From contig CAIQOY010000363.1 in the NCBI GenBank assembly GCA_903873565.1, positions 1 to 5,371 of the forward strand: DNA of 5,371 bases, written 5' to 3'. Made by a program: the position numbers and the translations under genes. The notes under the pieces are model-generated. The model had not been told where the DNA came from, did no database searches, and saw only the letters and a program-made list of their open reading frames with translations. This DNA comes from an uncultured Actinomycetes bacterium. GTDB lineage: Bacteria; Actinomycetota; Thermoleophilia; Gaiellales; F1-60-MAGs149. The number at the start of each line of letters is the position of its first letter. Within the stretch, counting starts at the first letter, position 1. Positions 1-5,371 of this stretch are shown one piece after another.

Positions 1-2
1 CG

Positions 3-83
3 ACGACGTTCCGGGTCGGGGCCGCGCTCGAGCGCGAGCGCCCCTGGCTCGACGCGCCGGAGCGCCGGCCGATGCAGCCCTAG
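3..83 (+). CDS. C-terminal end of an unidentified protein (5' part outside window)
   Basis: An open frame enters from the left edge and ends at a TAG at 81-83, giving 26 residues that end in ERRPMQP. All 26 sense codons end in G or C, the third-position pattern seen in the clear genes of this window, which is the main evidence that it is coding. The tail is charged and proline-rich (ERERPWLDAPERRP), like a disordered C-terminus, and has no motif I can assign. It converges on soxG: its TAG and the soxG TAG share the palindrome CTAG at 80-83, so no untranslated space lies between the two genes. Sox operons often neighbour one-carbon genes such as folD or purU, but the residues seen do not resemble the ends of those proteins, so I give no function. 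Confidence 0.55.
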   Translation, partial: TTFRVGAALERERPWLDAPERRPMQP

Positions 84-661
84 ACGGCGGCGAGGTCGGC
101 CGCGAGCCCGGCCATGCCGTCGACCAGCCACTCGGCCACGTAGGCCGCGAACGAGGGCCGCACGAGCAGGAGGAACGCGTCGTCGCCGCGCCGCTCGACG
201 ATCACGGGCGCCTTCTGGAGCAGGGTCTGCGCGCAGCGACCGGGGCCGAACGCGCGCGGGTGCAGGTCGAGCGCCATGCAGGTGGCCAGCACCTCGGCGG
301 CCTGCGGGCCCGACAGCTCGAGGCCGGTGCGGTTGGCCGAGAGGTCGACGACGGCGCCGTCGGCGCCGATCGCCTCCTCGAGGATCGCGACCAGGGCGCG
401 CTCCTCGCCGTCGGCCGCGACCACGAGCCACTCGTCGGGGCCGAGCCAGAGGGCGCGGCGCCCGCCGGACTCCGTGACCAGGTTGGCCTCCGGCAGCTCG
501 AGGCCGAGCGCCGCGGCGACGCGCGGGGCGGCCGGACCGGCCGGGTCGAGGCGGATGCCGACCTGGGCGAGGAAGGGCACGGTGCGCAGGGTCGCGCCGG
601 CGAAGACGGCGTCGGCGATCGCGCCCTCGAGCGCGGCGAGCGGTGCGGCGCGGTCAGCCAT
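80..661 (-). CDS. soxG: sarcosine oxidase, gamma subunit
   Basis: This 193-residue protein is the gamma subunit of heterotetrameric sarcosine oxidase, a cytoplasmic enzyme in which the gamma chain packs against the folate-binding half of the alpha chain. Family motifs are present in order: LGPDEWLVVA at about 73-82, VVDLSANRTGLELSGP at about 104-119, CMALDLHPRAF at about 128-138, and VRPSFAAYVAEWL near 167-179. The length is normal for SoxG (about 180-210 residues). The start at 661 overlaps the last 8 nt of soxA (ATGGCTGA contains both the soxG ATG and the soxA TGA), which indicates coupled translation. A GGAGG lies inside soxA at 674-678, 12 nt upstream and somewhat far. It is the last gene of the operon and ends in a stop codon interlocked with the converging gene. 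No truncation or missing motif is seen. The equivalent subunit of N-methylglutamate dehydrogenase is a possible alternative. Confidence 0.93.
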   Translation of the reverse strand: MADRAAPLAALEGAIADAVFAGATLRTVPFLAQVGIRLDPAGPAAPRVAAALGLELPEANLVTESGGRRALWLGPDEWLVVAADGEERALVAILEEAIGADGAVVDLSANRTGLELSGPQAAEVLATCMALDLHPRAFGPGRCAQTLLQKAPVIVERRGDDAFLLLVRPSFAAYVAEWLVDGMAGLAADLAAV

Positions 662-3476
662 CGCGGCGGGCCCCCTCCTGGTCGAAGATGACCGGGTCGA
701 CGATCTCCACCGCCACGGTGCGGTCGGCGAGCGGCGCGTAGATCGTCTCGCCGATCCGGTCGCGGCCCTTGCGGACCAGCGCCAGGCCGAAGGGCCGGCC
801 GAGGGCGGCGCTGTCGTAGGACGAGGTCACGTGGCCGATCATCGGCACGGGGATCTCGAAGTCGGCGTCCTCGACGAGCTGCGCGCCCTCGGGCAGGCGC
901 TCGGCGGGCAGGATGCCGACGAGCTGCTTGCGGTCGTCGCGGAGCATGTCGGAGCGGCGCAGGCTGCGGCGGCCGACGAACTCCTTGTCGGCGACCATCC
1001 AGTCGAGGCCGAGGTCGAGCGGCGTGACGGTGCCGTCCGTCTCCTGGCCGACGATGAAGTAGCCCTTCTCGGCACGCAGGACGTGCATCGACTCGGTGCC
1101 GTACGGCGTGATGCCGAACGGCTGCCCGGCCGCGAAGACGGCCTCCCAGAGGGCGAGGCCCCAGGTCATCGGCACGCTGATCTCGAAGGCGAGCTCGCCG
1201 GAGAAGGAGATGCGCGCGACGCGCGCGGCCATCCCGGCCACCACCGCCTCCTCGACCTGCATGAACTTGAAGGCGTCCTGGGTGGCGTCGAGGTCGGGGG
1301 CGAGCGAAGCCATCACGTCGCGCGAGCGCGGCCCGACGACGGCCACGGTGGCCCACTGCTCGGTGACGGAGGTGAGCCAGACGTCGAGGTCGGGCCACTC
1401 GGTCTGCAGGAAGTCCTCCATCCAGTCGAGGACGCCGGCGGCGCCGCCCGTCGTGGTGGTGACGAGGAAGCGGTCGTCGGCGAGGCGCAGGACGACGCCG
1501 TCGTCCATGACCATCCCGTCGGCCTTGCACATCACGCCGTAGCGGGCCCGGCCCGGCTTGAGCGTGCTCATCACGCCGGTGTAGAGGCGGTCGAGGAACG
1601 CGCCGGCGTCCGCGCCCTTGACGTCGATCTTGCCGAGCGTCGAGGCGTCCATCATGCCGACGGCCTCGCGCACGGCGGCGCACTCGCGCAGCACGGCGGC
1701 GTCCATGTCCTCGGCGCCCTGCGGGAAGAACCAGGGGCGCTTCCACTGGCCGACGTCCTCGAAGACCGCGCCGTGGGCGACGTGCCACGGGTGGATCGAG
1801 GTGGTGCGGACCGGGTCGAAGCGGGCGCCGAGCGCGCGGCCGGCGAGCGCCCCGAAGGTGACGGGCTGCGCCGGCGGGCGGGCGTTCGAGACGCCGACCT
1901 CGGCGAACGGCAGGCCGAAGCGGTCGGCGGCCATGCGGCCGGCGTTGACCTTGGCGGTGCGGCCCTGCTCGGTGCCGGTGCCGACCAGCGTGTAGCGCTT
2001 GAGGTGCTCGACGTGGTGCAGGCCCGAGCCGAGCGCCCGCTCGACGCCGGCGATCGTGACGTCGCGGTGCTGGTCGACGAACGCGTGGACGGGGTCGGTG
2101 CCGGGCACGACCACGAAGTCGGCGGGCGCGCCCGCGTGGTCCTCCTCGGCGGCCGGCGCGGCCGGGCCGTCGGCCGCGGAGCCGAAGCCGGTGGCCTCAG
2201 CGGCGACGAGGCCGACGAGGTGGCCGTCGCGGCGGCAGGCCGCGGTGCCGAAGACGCCGGCGGCGGCGCCGGCGAGGCGCAGCCCGTCGACGGTGCCCTC
2301 GGGGACGAAGCAGAGCTGCTCGGCGTCCCAGCGGGCCTGCCCGCCGACGTGGTGGTGCAGGTCCATCAGGGGGTCCCAGCCGCCGGAGACGGCGAGGACG
2401 TCGCAGGCCACGGCCTCCTCGGCGCCGCCGTCGAGCCCGACGATGCGGACCCCGGCGAGCGCGCCCTCGGCGTCCGGGTCGGTGGCGATCACCGCGCTGG
2501 CGGTGCGCACCTCGATGCCCAGGTCGCGGGCGCGCCGGACGAGCGGCCCCGAGGGGTCGGGGCGGACGTCGACGACGCAGGGCACCTCGACGCCGGCGCC
2601 GATCAGGTCGATCGCCGTGCGGTAGGCGGAGTCGTTGGTCGTGAAGACGACGCAGCGGTCGGGCACGAGCCCGTAGCGGTGGAGCAGGCCGCGCACGCCG
2701 CCGGCCAGCATCACGCCGGGGCGGTCGTTGTCGGCGAAGACGAGCGGGCGCTCGGTGGCGCCGGTCGCCACCACCAGCTGGTGGGTGCGCACCTGCCAGA
2801 GCCGGCGCAGGGCGCGGCCGTGGCGCCGGTCGGCCGGCACGTGCTCCGACACGCGCTCCATCAGGGCGACGGCGCCCTGGTCGCCGACGTTGAAGACGGT
2901 GGTGCGGGTGAGCACCGTGACGTCCGGGTTGGCGCGCAGGCGCTCCTCGGCGTGGCGGACCCAGTGGTCGGCGGGCTCGTCATCGAGGATCAGGTCCTCA
3001 CCGAGCACGGCGCCGCCGAGCCCGGGATGGTCGTCGACGAGGATCACGCGGGCGCCCTGCTCGGCCGCGGCCAGCGCGGCGGCGAGGCCGGCGGGGCCGC
3101 CGCCGGCGACGAGGACGTCGCAGTGGGCGTGGCGCTTCTCGAAGCGGTCGGGGTCGGCGCCCGTCGGCAGGATGCCCTGGTGGATGCGGCTCGCGGCGGC
3201 GAGTCCGTCGTGGGTCTCGACCTGGTGCATGCGCATCAGCGGCTCGGTGGCGTCGCCCGCGCCGACCTGGGCGAAGGCGTGCGGGTCGGAGACGCCGTCG
3301 CCGACGACGCCGCGCGGGCGCGACATCAGGACGCTCGAGCCGAGCACGCGGATCCCGTTGGCGAGGAGCGCCGAGGCGAGGGTGTCGCCGCGCAGGCCCT
3401 CGACCGTGCGGCCGTCCCAGCTGAAGGAGACGCGGTGGCCGTGGTCGACGCGGCCGCGATCGGGGAGGCGCCTCAT
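654..3476 (-). CDS. soxA: sarcosine oxidase, alpha subunit (NAD- and folate-binding)
   Basis: This 940-residue protein is the alpha subunit. In characterised enzymes it binds NAD+ and, through its C-terminal half, tetrahydrofolate that accepts the methyl carbon of sarcosine. Residues about 14-75 form the ferredoxin-like N-terminal domain (GDTLASALLANG at 30-41, RPRG at 53-56), without cluster cysteines, as is usual for SoxA. A Rossmann motif GGGPAG lies at 125-130, with acidic residues DD at 148-149. NDSAYRTAIDL at 281-291 and the SGGWDP motif at 364-369 follow. The linker segment VEHLKRYT at 489-496 and GTGTEQGR at 499-506 is typical. From about residue 557 the protein is GcvT-like, with MDASTLGKIDVKG at 609-621, DDG at 658-660, and a C-terminal GcvT domain after GRRSLRR. 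The start at 3476 is chosen because its ATG overlaps the soxD stop as ATGA; an in-frame ATG at 3638 would run across most of soxD. No good Shine-Dalgarno precedes it, so coupling is likely. Confidence 0.95.
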   Translation of the reverse strand: MRRLPDRGRVDHGHRVSFSWDGRTVEGLRGDTLASALLANGIRVLGSSVLMSRPRGVVGDGVSDPHAFAQVGAGDATEPLMRMHQVETHDGLAAASRIHQGILPTGADPDRFEKRHAHCDVLVAGGGPAGLAAALAAAEQGARVILVDDHPGLGGAVLGEDLILDDEPADHWVRHAEERLRANPDVTVLTRTTVFNVGDQGAVALMERVSEHVPADRRHGRALRRLWQVRTHQLVVATGATERPLVFADNDRPGVMLAGGVRGLLHRYGLVPDRCVVFTTNDSAYRTAIDLIGAGVEVPCVVDVRPDPSGPLVRRARDLGIEVRTASAVIATDPDAEGALAGVRIVGLDGGAEEAVACDVLAVSGGWDPLMDLHHHVGGQARWDAEQLCFVPEGTVDGLRLAGAAAGVFGTAACRRDGHLVGLVAAEATGFGSAADGPAAPAAEEDHAGAPADFVVVPGTDPVHAFVDQHRDVTIAGVERALGSGLHHVEHLKRYTLVGTGTEQGRTAKVNAGRMAADRFGLPFAEVGVSNARPPAQPVTFGALAGRALGARFDPVRTTSIHPWHVAHGAVFEDVGQWKRPWFFPQGAEDMDAAVLRECAAVREAVGMMDASTLGKIDVKGADAGAFLDRLYTGVMSTLKPGRARYGVMCKADGMVMDDGVVLRLADDRFLVTTTTGGAAGVLDWMEDFLQTEWPDLDVWLTSVTEQWATVAVVGPRSRDVMASLAPDLDATQDAFKFMQVEEAVVAGMAARVARISFSGELAFEISVPMTWGLALWEAVFAAGQPFGITPYGTESMHVLRAEKGYFIVGQETDGTVTPLDLGLDWMVADKEFVGRRSLRRSDMLRDDRKQLVGILPAERLPEGAQLVEDADFEIPVPMIGHVTSSYDSAALGRPFGLALVRKGRDRIGETIYAPLADRTVAVEIVDPVIFDQEGARRDG
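674..678 (-). promoter_or_regulatory. possible ribosome binding site of soxG inside soxA
   Basis: GGAGG on the minus strand lies 12 nt before the soxG ATG, within the last codons of soxA. The spacing is longer than ideal. With the 8-nt overlap of the two genes, it may help terminating ribosomes to restart. Confidence 0.35.
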
Positions 3477-3751
3477 CGGGCGTCCGCCGGCTGCTCGCCG
3501 ACCCGGTAGGAGCCGACCAGCTCGTGGGTGCCCGTGTCGCGGATCACGTTGAACCAGCGCCGGCAGCCCGCCGCGTGGTTCCAGCGCTCGGCGTAGCGGC
3601 CCTTCGAGTTGTCCCGGAAGAAGAGGAAGCGCGCCCACTCCTCGTCGGAGAGGGCCTCGGGGTCGGAGGGGTAGGCGACGTGCGCCTGCCCGCCGTACTT
3701 GAACTCCGGCTCGTCGCGCGGGCCGCAGTAGGGGCAGCGGATCTGGAACAT
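3473..3751 (-). CDS. soxD: sarcosine oxidase, delta subunit (zinc-binding)
   Basis: This 92-residue protein is the delta subunit, a small structural zinc protein of the cytoplasmic heterotetramer. The N-terminus MFQIRCPYCGPRDEPEF is the family signature. The zinc ligands known from solved heterotetrameric enzymes, Cys6, Cys9, His59 and Cys63, are all present at exactly those positions. Other family hallmarks are YGGQAHVAYP at 19-28, FLFFRDNSKG at 42-51, and ERWNHAAGCRRWFNVIRDT at 55-73. Length is typical (about 85-110). The start is 16 nt after the soxB stop and is preceded by a modest GAGG at 3761-3764 with a 9-nt spacer. The stop TGA overlaps the soxA ATG (ATGA, 3473-3476). The last residues (about VGEQPADAR) are poorly conserved in the family. 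The identification is secure, and only the substrate of the whole complex could differ. Confidence 0.95.
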   Translation of the reverse strand: MFQIRCPYCGPRDEPEFKYGGQAHVAYPSDPEALSDEEWARFLFFRDNSKGRYAERWNHAAGCRRWFNVIRDTGTHELVGSYRVGEQPADAR

Positions 3752-3760
3752 CCCGGGGCG

Positions 3761-3764
3761 CCTC
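3761..3764 (-). promoter_or_regulatory. weak ribosome binding site of soxD
   Basis: GAGG on the minus strand lies 9 nt before the soxD ATG, within the 16-nt gap after the soxB TAG. It is a modest match, so ribosomes finishing soxB probably contribute to soxD translation. Confidence 0.45.
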
Positions 3765-3767
3765 GTC

Positions 3768-4991
3768 CTAGTGGGCGACGGCGGCGGCGCCGTGCTCGTC
3801 GATCAGCTCGCCCGTCTCGAAGCGGGTCAGGGAGAAGGGCCGGTTGAGCTCGTGCGGCTCGCCGGTGGCGATCGTGTGCGCCATCACGTAGCCCGAGCCC
3901 GGCGTGGCCTTGAAGCCGCCGGTGCCCCAGCCGCAGTTGACGTAGAGGTTCTCGACGGGGGTCAGGCCGACGATCGGCGAGGCGTCGGGGCAGACGTCGA
4001 CGATGCCGCCCCAGGTGCGCAGGAGGCGCGCGCGGCTGAAGTGCGGGAACAGCTGCATGCCCGCGCTCATCTGCTCCTCGATCACGTGCAGGCCGCCGCG
4101 CTGGGCGTACGAGTTGAAGGCGTCGATCCCGGCGCCCATCACGAGCTCGCCCTTGTGGGCCTGGGAGACGTAGACGTGCACGGCGTTGCTCATCACGACG
4201 CAGTTGAGGACCTGCTCGTAGACCTCGCTGACGAGGGCCTGCAGCGGGTGCGACTGGATCGGCAGGTCGAAGCCGGCCATGGCGGCGAGCAGGCTCGAGC
4301 GCCCGGCGGCCACGAGGCCGACCTTGCCCGCCGCGATCGGGCCCTTCGAGGTCTGGAGGCCCGTGACGCGGCCGTCCGTGACGTCGATGCCGGTGACCTC
4401 GCAGCCCTGGATGATGTCGACGCCCAGCGCGTCGCAGGCCCGGCCGAGCGCGAAGATGACCGCGTCGTGGCGCGCGATGCCGCCGCGGCGCTGCAGGGTC
4501 GCGCCCATCACGGGGTAGCGGGCCTCGGGCGAGATGTCGACTACGGGGCAGAACTCCTTGACCTGCTCGGCGTCGAGCCACTCGGCGTCGACGCCGTTGA
4601 GGCGGTTGGCGTTCACCCGGCGGACGGACTCGCGCACGTCGTGCAGGTTGTGGGCGAGGTTGAGGACGCCGCGCTGCGAGAAGAGGATCTCGTAGTCGAG
4701 CTCCTCGGTCCAGCCCTCCCACAGCTTGAGCGCGTGCTCGTACATGGCCGCGCTCTCGTCCCACAGGTAGTTGGAGCGGATGATGGTGGTGTTGCGGACG
4801 GCGTTGCCGTTGCCGATCCAGCCGCGCTCGACCACGGCGATGTCGGATAGCCCATGGTTCTTGGCCAGGTAGTAGGCGGTGGCGAGGCCGTGCAGGCCAC
4901 CGCCGACGACGACCGCCTCGTACGAGGACTTGGGCTCCGGCGTGCGCCAGAGGAACGGGGCGTTGTGCAGCGCGTGCTCGTTGGGGTCCAT
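3768..4991 (-). CDS. soxB: sarcosine oxidase, beta subunit (flavin-dependent amine oxidase)
   Basis: This 407-residue protein is the catalytic beta subunit, which carries FAD (site of sarcosine oxidation) and covalent FMN (site of oxygen reduction). It has a DAO-type fold: the dinucleotide motif GGGLHG at 30-35 with Glu55 ending the second strand, then RNTTIIRSNYLWDESA at 66-81 and FSQRGVLNLAHN at 104-115. RHD at 174-176 places His175 at the covalent FMN attachment site of known SoxB proteins. WGGIVDVCPDASPIVG at 327-342 and CGWGTGGFKATPGSG at 353-367 form the C-terminal flavin-binding part. Length is normal (about 400-415). The start is supported by GGAGG 5 nt upstream. It is the first gene of the operon, with its own promoter and no glyA in front. 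One small oddity is that the loop before RNTT reads GNGNAV where many relatives have GGGNTG. The paralogous subunit of N-methylglutamate dehydrogenase is the main alternative. Confidence 0.95.
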   Translation of the reverse strand: MDPNEHALHNAPFLWRTPEPKSSYEAVVVGGGLHGLATAYYLAKNHGLSDIAVVERGWIGNGNAVRNTTIIRSNYLWDESAAMYEHALKLWEGWTEELDYEILFSQRGVLNLAHNLHDVRESVRRVNANRLNGVDAEWLDAEQVKEFCPVVDISPEARYPVMGATLQRRGGIARHDAVIFALGRACDALGVDIIQGCEVTGIDVTDGRVTGLQTSKGPIAAGKVGLVAAGRSSLLAAMAGFDLPIQSHPLQALVSEVYEQVLNCVVMSNAVHVYVSQAHKGELVMGAGIDAFNSYAQRGGLHVIEEQMSAGMQLFPHFSRARLLRTWGGIVDVCPDASPIVGLTPVENLYVNCGWGTGGFKATPGSGYVMAHTIATGEPHELNRPFSLTRFETGELIDEHGAAAVAH

Positions 4992-4996
4992 CGTCG

Positions 4997-5001
4997 CCTC
5001 C
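4997..5001 (-). promoter_or_regulatory. ribosome binding site of soxB
   Basis: GGAGG on the minus strand ends 5 nt before the soxB ATG. It is the best Shine-Dalgarno match in the operon and supports the soxB start at 4991 and its role as the primary ribosome entry point of the operon. Confidence 0.75.
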
Positions 5002-5018
5002 GGGGCGTGGCCGTCGAA

Positions 5019-5030
5019 CTGACATTTCAG
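5019..5030. repeat. imperfect palindrome at the predicted sox transcription start
   Basis: The 12-mer CTGACATTTCAG matches its own reverse complement at 10 of 12 positions (CTGA / TCAG arms). It abuts the proposed -10 of the sox promoter and covers the expected start of transcription, where a repressor would block initiation. A site this short could arise by chance, so the operator role is inference only. Confidence 0.3.
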
Positions 5031-5060
5031 AGTCTAGGGGCGAGGGTCGCCGCCCGTCAA
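5031..5060 (-). promoter_or_regulatory. candidate sigma70-type promoter of the soxBDAG operon
   Basis: On the minus strand TTGACG (5060-5055; 5 of 6 matches to the -35 consensus) is followed after 18 nt by TAGACT (5036-5031; 4 of 6 to TATAAT). Transcription would start near 5024, giving a leader of about 33 nt before the soxB ATG. This fits the operon boundary, because the divergent gene lies on the other side. No better alternative was seen in the interval. Assigned by consensus match only. Confidence 0.5.
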
Positions 5061-5074
5061 GCCGGGCGCTTGAC
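5056..5074. repeat. 19-bp inverted repeat spanning both divergent -35 elements
   Basis: GTCAAGC - CGGGC - GCTTGAC has perfect 7-bp arms and a 5-nt spacer. The left arm contains most of the sox -35 (on the minus strand) and the right arm most of the -35 of the divergent membrane-protein gene. Two opposed TTGAC motifs produce part of this symmetry automatically, but the match extends by two further GC pairs into the centre. It may be a binding site for a dimeric regulator controlling both genes, or simply the geometry of two abutting promoters. Confidence 0.5.
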
Positions 5075-5099
5075 AGCCGACCGGACCCACTGGTACAAC
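5070..5099 (+). promoter_or_regulatory. candidate sigma70-type promoter of the divergent DUF2892-like gene
   Basis: A perfect TTGACA -35 (5070-5075) and TACAAC -10 (5094-5099, 4 of 6) are separated by 18 nt. TGG directly before the -10 resembles an extended -10 element. Transcription would start near 5106, leaving a leader of about 32 nt before the ATG at 5138. The stretch 5091-5125 is noticeably richer in A and T than the rest of the window, as expected for promoter melting. Confidence 0.6.
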
Positions 5100-5125
5100 T
5101 TCACAGCCATTTGGTTGTTCAGTTG
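5096..5125. repeat. interrupted inverted repeat in the leader of the divergent gene
   Basis: CAACT at 5096-5100 is mirrored by AGTTG at 5121-5125 with a 20-nt spacer, and ACAAC at 5095-5099 is also mirrored by GTTGT at 5114-5118. The region overlaps the -10 and runs up to the ribosome binding site. It might be an operator or form a weak leader hairpin, but arms of 5 bp are short and chance is a real possibility. Confidence 0.2.
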
Positions 5126-5134
5126 AGGAGAAGG
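5125..5134 (+). promoter_or_regulatory. ribosome binding site of the DUF2892-like gene
   Basis: GAGGAGAAGG is purine-rich. Its GAGGAG part ends 7 nt before the ATG at 5138, an optimal Shine-Dalgarno position that fixes the start of this gene. Confidence 0.8.
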
Positions 5135-5137
5135 CCC

Positions 5138-5371
5138 ATGTCCGTCGCCACCCCGTCCACCCCCGCCGCCAGGGCGAGCCGCTGGCCGCTCGAGCGCGTC
5201 CTGTTCGCGCTCGCGGGCACGATGGTCATCGCCAGCGTCCTGCTCGCCGTACTCGTGTCCGAGTGGTTCCTGCTCCTGACCGCGTTCGTCGGCCTCAACC
5301 AGTGGCTGTACGTCGCCGCCGGCTCCTGCCCCGCCGCCTTCGTCATCCGCCGCGTCTTCGGCGTCGAGCCG
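5138..5371 (+). CDS. DUF2892/YgaP-like small membrane protein (3' end outside window)
   Basis: Seventy-eight residues are visible and no stop codon is reached. After a short Ala/Pro/Ser-rich N-terminus (residues 1-15), two hydrophobic segments are predicted by eye: about 21-40 (VLFALAGTMVIASVLLAVLV) and about 43-60 (WFLLLTAFVGLNQWLYVA). Only a two-residue turn (SE) separates them. They are followed by GSCPAA at 62-67 and a basic RRVFG at 71-75. The pattern of a first helix with a GTM motif, a second helix with GLNQWL, then a CP motif and a basic tail is that of the DUF2892 / YgaP-like inner-membrane family. Members are usually about 65-80 residues, so the stop is probably just outside. The molecular function of most such stand-alone proteins is unknown; some relatives are fused to rhodanese sulfurtransferase domains. 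It has its own strong promoter and is divergent from the sox operon. Confidence 0.8.
   Translation, partial: MSVATPSTPAARASRWPLERVLFALAGTMVIASVLLAVLVSEWFLLLTAFVGLNQWLYVAAGSCPAAFVIRRVFGVEP

Noticed and set aside
24..35. Perfect 12-bp palindrome GCGCTCGAGCGC as a terminator stem
   Set aside because: It lies inside the coding end of the plus-strand gene, has no loop or following T-run, and such GC palindromes are common by chance at this composition.
202..1788. A 528-codon minus-strand frame extremely rich in Arg and Pro
   Set aside because: It overlaps soxA and soxG in another frame of the same strand, and arginine-rich runs with no motif are what an out-of-frame reading of GC-rich genes gives.
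276..3509. A 1077-codon open frame on the plus strand, antisense to soxA and soxG
   Set aside because: It lies opposite genes with clear family motifs; its product is a low-complexity run rich in Ala, Gly, Asp, Val and His, the typical mirror image of a GC-rich coding strand. No domain is recognisable.
3477..3638. An upstream ATG at 3638 that would lengthen soxA by 54 residues
   Set aside because: The extension overlaps most of soxD, is Arg/Pro/Gly-rich without family similarity, and the ATGA overlap at 3473-3476 gives a much better start.
3771..4850. A 359-codon open frame on the plus strand opposite soxB
   Set aside because: The composition (Ala, Val, Asp, Gly, His repeats) and full antisense overlap with soxB mark it as a shadow of GC-rich coding sequence.
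5119..5346. A 75-codon minus-strand frame over the right-edge gene
   Set aside because: It is antisense to the DUF2892-like gene, whose promoter, ribosome binding site and family motifs are clear; the minus frame has none of these.

Overview
The window is very GC-rich (about 70% by eye, nearly every codon ending in G or C) and tightly packed, which suggests a high-GC actinomycete-type bacterium. Members of Actinomycetota, possibly including the Thermoleophilia/Solirubrobacter side, are plausible, but no taxonomic marker is present and this placement is inference.

Almost the whole window (80-4991, minus strand) is one operon for a four-subunit sarcosine oxidase, read in the order soxB, soxD, soxA, soxG. 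soxB carries the amine-oxidising flavin site. soxD is the small zinc subunit with its four ligands intact. soxA is the large NAD- and folate-binding subunit with a GcvT-like C-terminal half. soxG is the folate-associated gamma subunit. The soxB-soxD gap is 16 nt, soxD/soxA overlap by 4 nt (ATGA) and soxA/soxG overlap by 8 nt, so the four subunits are probably made by coupled translation. Together they would oxidise sarcosine to glycine, passing the methyl carbon to tetrahydrofolate as 5,10-methylene-tetrahydrofolate and giving hydrogen peroxide. This is the last demethylation step of choline, glycine betaine, carnitine or creatinine breakdown. No glyA, folD, purU or betaine demethylase gene is visible inside the window.

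At the left edge (3-83, plus strand) lies the last 26 codons of an unidentified gene converging on soxG. The two stop codons interlock in a single CTAG. At the right edge (5138-5371, plus strand) a small two-helix membrane protein of the DUF2892/YgaP-like type is transcribed divergently from the sox operon; its stop codon is beyond the window.

The 146-bp intergenic region (4992-5137) is the only noncoding space of note. It holds two recognisable back-to-back sigma70-type promoters, one for each direction. Their -35 elements sit on the two arms of a 19-bp inverted repeat with perfect 7-bp arms. Two further weaker dyads lie near the predicted transcription starts. No RNA genes, mobile elements, CRISPR arrays or phage features were seen. 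The operon is of a known type. The least explained parts are the promoter region and the association with the small membrane protein.
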